Source: Ampullaceana balthica
Taxonomy: Eukaryota > Mollusca > Gastropoda > Lymnaeidae
DNA length: 64,000 nt
Direction of reading: 5' to 3'
Assembly: GCA_944989445.1 (NCBI GenBank)
Contig: CALYLW010000557.1
Location: 182,501 to 246,500, forward strand
In this document: positions 1 to 11,695 of the stretch, piece by piece
Position numbering within the stretch: the stretch's first letter is position 1
Layout: every line of letters begins with the position of its first letter
The notes under the pieces: generated by a model
The model's input: only the letters and a program-made list of their open reading frames with translations
What the model was told of the DNA's origin: nothing
The model's database searches: none
Program-made: the position numbers and the translations under genes

Positions 1-3000
1 ATCAACACTAATTTTAGTGGTATCCCCTTGCATAGAATCTTTGAATAAAAGTTTGAAAATCGAAATGGACCAACATGGTCTTTGGCGGACAAAAAAACAA
101 CCATTTTTCCGGTGTCACGTAATCGAAATATGATCCTAGATATTTTGTAGTACATTGAAATACAATAGTTTTCACTCTTTCGTGAATAAATATTTTTTTG
201 TAATTGCTAGATATCAAAAGTTTGGTGGGGGGGGGGAACGTTTTTGGGGAATTTTCAGTCACATTTTCAGTCACGTTTGATTTCATGAAAATAGAAAGAA
301 CACCAACCCGTTTGGAGATGTGATTACAGAAAGAATCAAAAGGGGAAAAAAGTCAGGGTCGGGGAACAATCGAGCCCGGGATATTGAGCGAGAAGAGCAG
401 AATTGGGGGCAAACAAGACCCCAGTGTCTCGAAAAGATCTCCAAAGACACGGCTCGCCCTCATTAAACGCTGATGAGACGCGACTAACGGAGTTGTAGAG
501 AAATCTCGCATCCCGTTCGAGATCTCACCCCCCCCCACACCCCACATCCCACGGCGTGGAATGGGATTGCGTAGATGTCCGTGATACGAGCGAGGAGAGA
601 GACCATTCTGGCATGACTGGTTCACGCGGTTAAAAGAAAAATATAATAATAAAGGGATCCTTCCTAAGTATGGACTGTGAACAGTGTTTCATTTTTCGGT
701 AGTGATTTGTAAGTATGGATAATCCCTCTGTCATTTACTTATGCTTAGAGCGATGGCTTTTCCAATCTATGAAGGGAATAATTTGTTCTTATGGGATTGA
801 TCATATGAACTCTTTGAATCCAGCTTATTTAACATTCAAATGGCCACGAATATATATAAGTTCACGAAACTATTAAAATTGTTCAAGTAATAACGATAAA
901 TTGAAGTAATCATTTTCATCTTTGTTTCTGAAATACAACATAACACCTTTTTAGAAATGTAAAGCGGAATTGGAAATATCGAAATGTCATTCCAATGCAA
1001 CTATTGAACGATATGATGATTAGCAAACAATTTAAATGAATTCCGACTTTTTCAATATTATCTACTATATTTATGTAAACAAGCACAAAAAATATTTTTT
1101 AAATTTTAATTATGGGGAGTTTGACTATTAAATTTACCCTTGCCAAATCGACAACATCGTCTCTTGTAAACGTAATGACATACACCGGTCACGTGGTTGT
1201 TGTCGTGTTCCCCTTTTTCTTTGAGGGTTCCATGCCACCAGTCATTGTCTCGTTTTCCAAGAATTTAATTTGGTAGAGGGCGTTCTGATAAGACTCACGT
1301 TCTACAAGTCTGCACGGTTTTTGCATTGGGATAAACAACAATTGAGGCTGGAACTTTTTTTTTCCCCGTGCTAGTCTGACTTTCGAGACTCTTTTTACAG
1401 AAAAATCCCCATAAAATGTTTCTTTGTCGTTGTTTCATTCTCTAAAACAGCACACTCGATAGGTTTAAAATAGGATCGTAATATCTTAAAATATACATGT
1501 CTCAACATCAGTTCTTTTTTAAATAATAATTATCATATTACAGAAAAAAGGTAGCAAAATCATTTTAAACAATCAGTATCGCTGTGTAAGAATAACTTGT
1601 ACAAGCATATTTGCAGAAATTATTTTCTGTGGAGAAAGTATGGTCACATAGAACTTCAATCATAGTCACATAATCCAAGAAATTTCGACTCACTTTACTT
1701 TTGTATGTTATCAATAGCTTTCCCACAGATATTTCATTCGATTTCGTTTCGATGTTAAAATCGTATCGATCAGTTTCAAGTAATTTAAATCAATGATTTT
1801 TTTTTAAAAAATGTCTTTTCTCATTTCTATTTGTACACATGCACCGTAACCATCGCGACAGCTCATCGGAACCACACCTCAGCTCAGTATTTATGTTTCT
1901 TAAAGAATTTCAGAACGTGTGTAATCTGCATTGTTTCCATTTAAAATTTAATGCCATTTCAAAATGGATCCTTATAATATCCGAACAGTACTGCCGGAAT
2001 GAGGGAGGGCTGGTCATACCTTAATTTTTAATTAGGGGGAGTGGTTTTCTAAAAAAAATAATTATCGAAGCCCTCTTTCCTCTTTGCCGGGCGTCACAAT
2101 TCTAGCTACACCACACCTTACCATCTCAGGAATACTGTAATTTAGTGATATGTCAGTTGTGCTCTATATGATCTGAGTGGTAAAAGAAACAACCTCTCCA
2201 AATTGTTTCTTGCCACCCTTGTTTTTGGCACCGTGTCTGTTGGCAACGTTTAAATTTTGTTTTAACTTACACATCTCATGGAAATGACTTTATCGACATA
2301 TTTAAATTTTCACTTGTCTATTTTTCAGTACCCCCTTCGCCATGACCCGCATCCCCTCACCCTATAAGAGATCCAATTGGCTATATACAGCGCAGTTAGG
2401 ACTCCTTCGACTTTTCTCCCCCCCTCTTGATTATTTTATCAATATATGAAGGGAATCATTGGGTGCATCCCGTGGTCAGCATCGATTGGTTGTCTGGAGG
2501 GTTTAGGACTGAATTTCTCGTATTTACCGCATGACGAAACCTCCTGACGTTTTGACGGTACCCATCACTTTAAGCCTCTTAGCAAGTAGCGATCCCTTCC
2601 TCCGTCGATAGCAAATCGTGTTGAAATTGTATTCCTCTGAATTCTCAAGGTTCTTTAAGGTAGGATTTCAGGCATTGCATATTTTGGAAGCAAAGTCAAA
2701 GAAATAAAAAGAAATCAAACCTTTACAGGCCTACCAAAAATTGATGAATTTAAAGTAATAAATATTAATAATTATTTCATTAAAATTGAATTAAAGAGAA
2801 TAAAATCTTTTTCTCTATGGTAAAGATTTAGAAATAAATATATATATTTAAATTACACGCATATATAATATTTTCTGAAACATTTTTTATATACAACTTA
2901 AAAGATTATCTCCGGGGGCCTTTCATAGACATAAGAATTTCCGGGCATGATATGTCAACCGGCTGAAATAACACAAACAAGCCATTTAATTAAATGTTAA

Positions 3001-3367
3001 AAATCCCGTTATCCTGAAAAGCGCCAAACAATTGAATCAATTCTACTCTATAGTTCAGCATCGCCGCGTCTGCTCTCTCTGTGTAGCTCAAAGCTAAGTT
3101 CAACGGTCTCCAATTAAGTCCAATTCAATGAACGCGAATCTCTGTCAGTTTGAGGCGACCTGCAAAGTCTCCAACACCATTTATCTTACGGCCAGTTATC
3201 ACGGAATCCCCCCCTCCACACCAAACTATCTCTCTCTCACTCTCTATCTCTCCTGGTAACTCACAAACTAGATAAAGTGGTCGTCTTGTCCCAGAATTTT
3301 ATGGAAATTTTCAAAGGGTTTCTATGGACAAGTAGTTTTTTTTTAAATATGTAAGCAGATTCTCTAA
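1..3367. other. No gene seen
   Basis: AT-rich non-coding sequence. A GC-richer patch at 350-620 carries a 90-codon minus-strand open frame with no recognisable motif. Pyrimidine tracts occur near 2400 and 3225. Confidence 0.5.
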
Positions 3368-4590
3368 GGGGCCGTCCATAAATGACGTCACGCAATTTTG
3401 GCCGATTTTTTACCCCCTCCCCCCCTCGTCGCTTGTCCTCACAAAAAGTTAGACCCCCCCTCTAAAAATACGTCACAAAGCTTTGACCCCCCCCCTTTAA
3501 AAAAAAACAAAAAACACAAAAAATCACACACCTTATTTTCTATTTGACAATAAGTATGTTTCAATTAACTTTTATTGTCATTTAAGTATTTATTATTTAT
3601 TCAGTGAAGTATTTATTGTAATATCGTAACCCGAGTGAAGCTTTTTTAAAAAACGTTTAAACGGCCTTCAGAAAACGAACTGTGTTAACATCCTTAGATT
3701 ATATTTTATTTTAATGCATACAAATTAAACATTGATTATTAATCATCACGGTTAACATCTTTCTTTAGAAAAAATATTTTAAAATTATATTTTTAAAATG
3801 TATTTTTTTAAAAATCCCTCAATCGACTGACGGGCATCCCGTAAGAAAGAGGTCGACGAACAGAGGTAAATAACCTCATCTGAGGTCAAAAGGGAATTCT
3901 TGGGGGTAATGAAGACTCAATTGGGACATATAACATCCACTACAATCTACTAAATATATTAAAATACTTTATGTGTACGTGTACGCTTGGAACATATGAC
4001 AATTATTGAACCGGTTCCTTCCAGAAAATGCATTAAAAAAAATGTAACAACTATGTAGATTTCTTACCTACGTACTATACGAAGACACCTAAATCCACCT
4101 TACTTTCATTTATATTGACAGAAGTGACAATAGTCTTAATCCACATGACTTGAATGTATCAAGTATCCTTTCTGTGATATTTAAAAATTAATGCATTAAA
4201 AACTGAGCTAAGAAGAAAAGTCGAATTGCGATGTCAAGAATTTGATGCATTCAATAAAGTTAATGAATACTCATCATTTATCACTATATCTAGAAATGGC
4301 CAGGTGCGTTTGACCAAAAACCATTGAACAATTATATCAAACTTAAAACGTTTATAATTCTATCAAATAGATCCCCCACTTTTTTATAAAAGAAAAAGGA
4401 TATTCCGTGTCGTTATGACTTAAAATATCTACACATAATCCTATTCAGATCATTTTTAGACACTTGTCATGCTTGTAAAACTCACCAGTTGCATTTTCGC
4501 CTAACGACGCTCCCCCAAATCCCCGAGTCATGTGAGCAGGACCTAGAGCCTGGTGGGGGTTTGGGGGGGGGGCTAACGTACACATAAACT
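3368..4590. mobile_element. Truncated copy of the 39.5-kb DNA transposon
   Basis: It starts with GGGGCCGTCCATAAATGACG and follows the 39507-40734 sequence collinearly, with small indels (for example about 16 and 20 bp missing near 4215 and 4270). Homology stops at 4590, and the right-hand inverted repeat is absent. Confidence 0.75.
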
Positions 4591-4998
4591 TGCATATTTT
4601 GGGTTTAAAGCATAAATACAGTCAAATCAATAAGCACTCAAAATTGTAAGCATATTAAAATTACGAAACTGTTTTTTCTTGTCCAAATCCAATAAGCTGT
4701 CTTAAATTAACAAAGAATTAACAAATTGCTGATAAGATACTTATTCCTTCTCAATATACCTTTAACATTTACAAATTGACTCGTATCTTTTATTAAATTT
4801 TTATGAAATTATTCCTAAAAAAGACCCCAATATTTCTATTAATAGATTTCTGCCAAATTATGACAAGGCCTATTGAGCAGATTCTAACAGTATTGATTTT
4901 ACTAGGGAAAAAAGTTATAAAAACTGAGCAGCTGTAAATTTCGCAACAACATTCGTTTAAAAATAATCATATTCCCATACGACCCCCTTTTAATTAAT

Positions 4999-5225
4999 TA
5001 ATAATCCCATTCTATTACTAGTAACGTGATATGGCAACATTCTCCGCCCCATGACGTTAATAATTCTATTCCATTATTGGGACCGTGGTATAGCTACATT
5101 CTTCGCCTCCCTCTCATGACGTTACCAGGACGGTGGTAAGGCAACATTCTCCGCCCTCCCCCCCCCCAAATGACGTTAATAATCCTACTCCATTGCCAGG
5201 ACAGTGGAAGAAGTCCCACAGGAAG
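4999..5225 (+). repeat. About 60-bp tandem repeat, 3.5 diverged copies
   Basis: Units follow TTAATAATCCYATTCYATTA, GGACCGTGGTA, GGCAACATTCTCCGCC, then CATGACG. Copies differ in the length of the C tract. Confidence 0.6.
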
Positions 5226-5819
5226 TTATGTAAAATCCTGCTATTCAACCATCCATTTTGAATGATGAAACAAAGTTAATGATCTATAGATATTGATTTC
5301 TTCCTCTCCCTCTTTGATCCCCAACTCATTCTGGTCAACTCGTATACTCTTGACACAAAACACGGTAGCAGACATTATAAGCTATATCATCACAACTTAT
5401 TTAAAATTAATGATTAATGCTAAAATGACATGAGATGGTGTTTCCGTGAAATAAAGAAACACCTCTTGCTTACCTTAACGGCTTGTCTCTGCTTCATCCC
5501 TTTGACACAGTTTAAAATAAAAATACATTTCTCAAACGTGTAATGAGCAAAATTTGGAGTATTTAAGGGAAATAAGATTGTAAAATAAAAGTAACAAATT
5601 TAACACAGTAAACGTTCTGACCTCCGTACCAATTATGTTATGCTATTAGATATTATCATATAAAATGTGCTTGATGTAATATTCCCCAAAAGAATTATTT
5701 TCTATATAAATCCTGGGCATGCCATCCTGGCCAAGTTGACACTATGAATTATTTCGAGATTTCTCTCAGGCCTCGGTAAAATTGTTACCGTTATAGCAAG
5801 TCCTATTGTTCGTTTTGCT

Positions 5820-6120
5820 TTGAAGTTCCCAAAGCCGCCGGACGATTTGCTTTTTAAAATGTTATTATTATTTTATGTGTCCATGTGTTTGTGTCTCTGT
5901 GTGTATGTGCTGGGTATGATGTGCTTAGTTGAAAGCGTAAACCATCTATTGATCCGGTCGGAAATCAATAGCCTTACAAACTGTACAGTGATTACAGAAC
6001 CGGAATGTTCACGTGATTCTTCTTTATCATCCAAAACTACCATGATTTTAGCGTTGGAGGTCCAGCATGAATATACTAAAAACGACTCTGAAGATATGTA
6101 TATATGTTACAGCTTTGCCC
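5820..6120 (+). other. Candidate exon or small open frame with a membrane segment (unrecognised)
   Basis: A frame open from 5820 runs into the SINE at about 6130. It encodes one strongly hydrophobic segment (MLLLFYVSMCLCLCVYVLGM) followed by a polar, Cys-containing stretch with NCTVITEPEC and a C-terminal DMYICYS. A pyrimidine-rich tract ends in AG at 5823-5824, which could be an acceptor. Single-pass plus Cys-rich ectodomain is vaguely like channel beta subunits, but I cannot support a family. It may be chance. Confidence 0.25.
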
Positions 6121-6129
6121 CTGCCATTC

Positions 6130-6413
6130 CTTATCTTATCTTCTTAATACAGACGCTCCTTCTATGCAGAAGATAATTGCGTCAACAGACCATGACAGAT
6201 GATCTGTTGGCAAGTGATGCAGCGATCACAGGCCACGGCATTGTGGGTTCCACGCATTACCCTTCCAGCAGCCTAACTAGTGCTAGGTACCCATTAGGAG
6301 CTGGGTGACTCAGGGACGCCCTAGGCCCCGGGAACAAATCCTTGCCTCGACATGGATTCGAACCAGTGACCATCGGTACGCCAGTCGAGCGCGCTGCCAC
6401 TCGACCACCGCGA
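6130..6413 (-). mobile_element. tRNA-headed SINE with LINE-matching tail
   Basis: Read on the minus strand: a tRNA-like head with an A box (TGGTCGAGTGGC, 6407-6396) and a perfect B box (GGTTCGAATCC, 6364-6354); a body of about 170 bp containing a CCCAGCTCCTAATGGGTACC-type block; then a tail core 6183-6149 and GATAA repeats. The tail matches the LINE at 62.8 kb. RNA polymerase III boxes are intact, so it could once have been transcribed. A diverged relative is at 25.5 kb. Confidence 0.75.
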
Positions 6414-6902
6414 ATAAAGCTCTTCATGACTTATCGTCAACTCAAAATTTCAACGTTAATTTTTTTTATTATGGGAAGTGCAAAATAACACTTGCACATT
6501 TATTTATCAAGACGCAAAGTCGCAAACCTCATCTAAAATAAAGTAATGATGACATTGCCATTCCCTGACTTTGGGAAGGGAAAGACTTTGTGCATGTGGA
6601 TACGCAGATGATGGATCAGGTTGATTCGAATATTTTGTGCAGAAGGTGCATGGGGTGGATAGGACAACTCCAAGTTCACTGTTGGCACAGGTTTTCCTGT
6701 AAATAATCTTTTGTGCTCTGACAGCTGCTCCATTATCCATGTGCATCATTGAGCTGTTTCATGGGGAGATGCTCCTGGAGTCTCACCTGTTCCCCACGTC
6801 TCCTGGCTTAATAAAAAACATGAGCAACTTTTCCAATTTTCCTGTAAAGAGGGGTTTGCAGTTATTAATGTCATTTCAATCATAGACATCATTTCCAATT
6901 TT

Positions 6903-7120
6903 ACACGCTTTTATTTAAGTCACAATGTTTGTATATTGTATCCATCCTTCCTTCAAAACTTGAAACGTAAAATTATACCACTTCTGATGGTCCTAGAGAT
7001 CTAAAAATTTTACCACAGATAGATCTTGGATGACAATGCATTGTATGAAAATTTCAGATCGATCGAATGTACCGTATTGAAATTATTGCATTTTTAGTTT
7101 ATCTATAGTCTATATATAAG
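6903..7120. repeat. ACACGCTTTTATTTAAG repeat, copy 1
   Basis: Matches 43068-43290 along its length: ACACGCTTTTATTTAAGTCA, a CATCC tract, CCACTTCTGATGGTCCTA and the same GATCGATCGAA core that the AAATCCC elements carry. An inverted AAAAGCGTGTCC end appears at 7904-7915, so this may be one element interrupted by copy 1 of the AAATCCC family. Confidence 0.55.
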
Positions 7121-7236
7121 CATCGGTACCCGTCTGCTTTGTTGACATCCATGAGTTCACCACGTGAACACAACACCGTGGTATAAAACGTTGGGCGGGC
7201 GCTTATGAGGTGTTTGGTATAAAAAAAATAGTGGTA

Positions 7237-7770
7237 AATAAAACAAACCCGTAAAAACTAAGTTTTTGACTATAAATCCCTTATATTTGAGACATAACTA
7301 ACAGTATTGATTATTTTCAAACGCTACAAACATTGACAGACTGACACCGAGTGATGTCCCTTGTCTTAAATAAAATGGGGGTGGGACGTGAGGGGGTGTC
7401 GGCACGACGGTCGGCGTCAACTCAAACTCACGTGGAAGTGGAAGAAAAAAAACAATAACAAACAGTGAATTTAAATTACATACCTCATATAAGGATAAAC
7501 TAAAAATGCATTAATTTAATTACGGTACGTTCGATCGATCTGAAATTTTGATACGATGCATTGTTAGGTTAGACGGGTCCGTGTGCCAAATTTCAGTTCG
7601 ATCGGATCATGGGAAGTGGGTCATTTTTGACTTCTGTTTTTCCGCCCGCCCAAGACAGACAGAGAGGAGAGAGAGAGAGAGAGAGAGCGAGAGAGCGAGA
7701 GAGAGAGAGAGACGAGAGAGAGAGAGAAGAGAGAGAGAGAGACGCCGGTGAAGTGAATATAAGGGATTTA
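7237..7770 (+). repeat. AAATCCCTTATATT element, copy 1
   Basis: Begins with CAAACCCGTAAAAACTAAG and TTTGACTATAAATCCCTTAT and ends GTGAATATAAGGGATTTA, so a 14-16 bp motif is inverted at the two ends. The interior holds the shared hairpin core (GATCGATCTGAAATTTTGAT ... AAATTTCAGTTCGATCGGAT) and a GA microsatellite (7661-7742). A second short piece of the left end lies at 7830-7900. Eight fuller copies occur in the window. Confidence 0.7.
7661..7742 (+). repeat. GA microsatellite inside an AAATCCC element
   Basis: GAGAGA run with a few interruptions. Arg/Glu-rich open frames over it are artefacts. Confidence 0.9.
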
Positions 7771-8193
7771 AAAAGATGTGTGGGCTTCAGACGTGAATTT
7801 TAAAGAGTTTTTATTATAAGTTTTAAAAAATAGCTGTAAAAACAAATTTTTTGACTATAAATCCCTTATATTTGAGACATTACTAATAGTAGTGATTATG
7901 TTAAAAGCGTGTCCTTTTTTAAAAAAAAGATTTTTTTAATATTTAATTATTTATTGTAAATTGACAATATACGACAATCTTAATTCGTATCTTCTGTATA
8001 TATAATTCTCTACGTCGCCCAACCATGCGGGACACCACGCACGCACGCCGACTCTCTAACCCTCCTCCCGCCCCCTTTCACCAAAGCGAGTATGTGCAAA
8101 CGAGCATGACGAATGACCCTCGCTGGGGTCGACCAATGTATCGAGACAATGGTCCTTGTGTTCGCTTGCATTGTTCCTTCACAGAATAACGTG

Positions 8194-8266
8194 AGATTCG
8201 TAGTGTACTGGTTATCACGTCCGCCTTATACGGGGAAGGTCCTGGGTTCAAGCCCCAGCGAAAACA
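8194..8266 (+). pseudogene. tRNA-Val-like pseudogene, anticodon position reads TAT
   Basis: The D arm (TAGTGTACTGGTTATCAC), T arm (CTGGG-TTCAAGC-CCCAG) and boxes A and B strongly resemble eukaryotic tRNA-Val. The anticodon loop is CTTATAC, giving TAT where tRNA-Val(TAC) has TAC; the anticodon stem has a G-G mismatch; and only four of seven acceptor pairs form (AGATTCG versus CGAAAAC). It is followed by a T-run at 8270, a possible pol III terminator. It is either a decayed tRNA or a tRNA-derived SINE head. Confidence 0.65.
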
Positions 8267-9052
8267 TTGTTTTTTTTTAATTTTTAAAAATGTCTGTCTG
8301 TGCCCGTTCTTTTACCCCTTTATTGCCAACATGGCTGACCCTCGCTAGGGGTCGGCCAATCACAGTTTATGGTTGGCAAGCTAATGTGGTAAAGCGTGGT
8401 GGGCAGGTAGATAACCACAGTGCGAATGTCTCGAAACCAACAATGAGTCGGCAGTTGGAGGGCCCCAACCGACGTTCACTCGCGTTGTTTTGATTTCTTC
8501 GTGCTGTAGTTTGTGTCCGTACTCTCTCCACTTTCTTTGCACTCTCCATTAGCAAGTCTGGGCGTATGCTACGCCGCGTTGCATCTGCATCTAGTATACT
8601 TAATTTAACGTGATAGATTATTCTTCAGTGTTGTGACTGTCCGGACAGTGTTAAAAATGTGTGAGGGCGAAGGTTTACTTTTTTAAAATGCTTTTAACTT
8701 TAAAAACGTGTTAATGTGACGTCAAAACCCTGCAAAACGAATTTTATTTTAAAGTTACACCATACCATCTAACGCAATTCTCCTAAAATAGATTGAGTAG
8801 AGGGGTAGCGTAATGACCCATGCGTCGAGGCAATTATTTGCTCGGAGAAAATTCAGGCTTTACGAAGGAAACTCAATTCGTCTGAACATTGTTCAATTTT
8901 ATATACCACAGCCAAAACGAAGGAGACTTATTATTTTGAGTGCTATAAACATACATATATTTTTGGTGGGGGGGGGGTGGATGGTTAGGCTAAAAAAGAC
9001 AACAATGTCATGTCAAGGGTTTAGTTTCCATGTATTGATTGAAGACAACAAT

Positions 9053-9221
9053 CAGTGGCGTAGCTATGGTGGGGGGAAGAGGTTCCAAATTCAAAGAGTC
9101 CCCCCGGGCCCCCACTGGGGGGGCCCCAAAATTAGTGTCCGAATTTTTTTAAACATTAAATATTACGCCACCGCCATGTATGTCGGGCCCCCCAAAGAGG
9201 TTAAGCCACCCCCCGGGCCCC
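9053..9221 (+). mobile_element. Fragment of a CAGTGGCGTAGC-ended element, flanked by a 33-bp direct repeat
   Basis: CAGTGGCGTAGCTATGG at 9053 is the common start of hAT-like MITEs in invertebrates. It is followed by GGGCCCC-rich sequence, and the right-hand end is missing. A 33-bp sequence at 9003-9035 recurs at 9222-9254 with two mismatches. Confidence 0.45.
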
Positions 9222-10303
9222 CAATGTCATGTCACGAGTTTAGTTTCCATGTATAACTTAAATCGGCAGAGGCTTGGCCTATTAAAATGAACATACTGAT
9301 GACAATTCAAAGATCCTTCTCCACTTCAAAATGTCTTGTAGTTTGATTAAATTACCCGCACAAGAGGAGATCCTCGAATGTGTCCATAACTTTAGTGAAG
9401 TGTGTACAACACACACTGAGAAACGTAACCGAGTAACACACATTTGATCTTGTTAGGTGCGTTATAAACCCCACCCTACCCCCCCACGCCAATAACATCA
9501 ATTCACCGTTGCATTTCAATAACCGCTGAATTTTTCATTAGCCAAAATCCCTTGCAGCTAGTCCGTGTGTATCTACCACGACCCGCTACGCTCCCCGCTC
9601 TAGCTTTTTGACACTACCGCTCTCTCTCGCTCATATACGCACGCACGCACGCACGCATGCCTTTGATATCAATAAAGATACAAATCTTGCACCAGCTCAC
9701 TCTCGCCCTCCCTCCCTCCATCCCCCTTTCACTAAATCCCCTGTTTCCTAAACGAAGTAACTCCCCGCTCCCGTCCTTTTTTTCCCCACCCCGCTCCCCT
9801 TATCCCATTACCGTGCGCATTTTCTTACAGGGATAACCTAATTAGCTCTATTAGCGCGGCTCATTGCCTCGGGAAAAAGGTACTTGACTGCGTCTCGATG
9901 GTCCGTCCAACTCGGCTACGCGGGAGAGAATTTTTATCCCCTGAAGATTCCTGTTCCAGCGGAGTGTTGTTTTGAAATATCCAACAACCGCCGTGATCTG
10001 GATTTGGAAAAAGGTTTTTGATCTCGACCAGGCGACTAATTAGTGGTGGGAGTAGAACGGGCATTGCGTCACAAATCACATAAACACAGTTTGAAAAAGA
10101 CATATTTGGAAAAAAAAAGCATAGGTAACGGGGAAATGGTGGGAGTCGGGTTGATGTGAGAAATAAGTGCACAGTGTTAGTTAGCAGTGTAGGCAGATTT
10201 CATGGCAGTTGTCAGTATTCAAGATATGATCAATGTTAGAAACTCGTCCGTGTGGAACTTCGGTGTACATCTACTGTGATTCAGTCCTTTGAACGGTACG
10301 GGT

Positions 10304-10466
10304 CAGAGGCGTAACAACGACTTGGCATCGGGGCAGTTGCCAATGGGCGCCGAGGGCTAATCCTTCAATGATCAATTTGTTCTGTATAATTTAGTAAATT
10401 TTCCCTATTTCTCAAGGGCGCAAAAGCGAAATAGCCAAGGGCGCGGAAAACCCAGTTACGCTTCTG
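10304..10466. mobile_element. 163-bp hAT-like MITE with 8-bp target duplication
   Basis: It begins CAGAGGCGTAAC and ends GTTACGCTTCTG (inverted). The flanks are GTACGGGT (10296-10303) and GTAGGGGT (10467-10474), a 7/8 target duplication. Confidence 0.7.
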
Positions 10467-11380
10467 GTAGGGGTTGTGTCACGCTAACACACAATGCTAG
10501 TTTATAAGTGTGGTTATATTTGGAGCAAGGTAACATCACATAAATTAAATGATAAATTGACGTTATCATACGAATTAAATTGGGTAATTAAAACCTTATA
10601 AGACTCGATTAAAAGCATAATTTTATACCATAAATTTCTGACATGTTGTGAATCTTGAAATATTTGAAATCGTGATTAACTTTTATTGCAAAGCCCCGTA
10701 TCCATTCGGTACATGTAGCACACGGTGGTAAATAATACAAAAAACACATGACAATTAGGCTCTATCCCATTGCGGCGTTCGATGTAATCTTGTAATGGTA
10801 TAAGTTTCACATGAGTAACGTCCCACCGCAGTAGAGACTAGCTCGTCCGACGTCCCCAGTGAAGCTTGCCTTGTAATATTGTTATACATTTTACGGGATG
10901 GTCAAGACAAGTGCACTCCCCACCCCCCCCCCACTCCACACGCCACAGGAAAAAAAAAGGCTCATCTCAAACACCATTGACAACATTAAATCTCCTGACG
11001 CAGTGTGCACTGGGCAGTTGGTGTATAACTTTGAGATGGGGGAGGTGTTAGTGTTCAGAGGTCACCACCCATCTTTCATCTTTGTCGTGACAATGGATGC
11101 AGACTTGTAGATATGTCGATTGAAACGAAAGTACTTAATCTTTGCCATTTTGGTTACGGAGAGGAACAAGTGCTTGCGGGAACGCGTTGAATGTATACAC
11201 TAACTCCAGTAACGCAAAATGTGTCTTCCTGATTCTATGGATGTAGACTTGACTCTGAATTCAATACTCCATACGCACCATACATGATTCAGATTTCACG
11301 TCTTCAAATGCTAATACCTGACTCCAAAAACGAAAAAAACTGACCCCGATTTCACTACTTCAAATACGAAATACCCGACT

Positions 11381-11695
11381 CCGATTGTATGGCTCTAAAT
11401 ACGCAATACCCGACTCCGATTGTATGGCTCTAAATACGCAATACCCGACTCCGATTGTATGGCTCTAAATACGCAATACCCGACTCCGATTGTATGGCTC
11501 TAATTACGCAATACCCGACTCCGATTGTATGGCTCTAAATACGCAATACCCGACTCCGATTGTATGGCTCTAAATACGCAATACCCGACTCCGATTGTAT
11601 GGCTCTAAATACGCAATACCCGACTCCGATTGTATGGCTCTAAATACGCAATACCCGACTCCGATTGTATGGCTCTAAATACGCAATACCCGACT
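11381..11695 (+). repeat. 35-bp minisatellite, nine near-identical copies
   Basis: The unit starts CCGATTGTATGGCTCTAAAT and continues ACGCAATACCCGACT; starts fall every 35 bp from 11381 to 11661. Only one base variant is seen (TAATTACGC). Diverged units extend to about 11240 on the left and 11770 on the right. Confidence 0.9.

Noticed and set aside
8813..9256. 147-codon frame
   Set aside because: Runs through a GGGCCC-rich repeat fragment and a duplicated non-coding segment; no domain.
11381..11695. Possible CRISPR-like array (35-bp regularly spaced repeat)
   Set aside because: There are no unique spacers; the whole 35-bp unit is repeated head-to-tail in a eukaryotic context.
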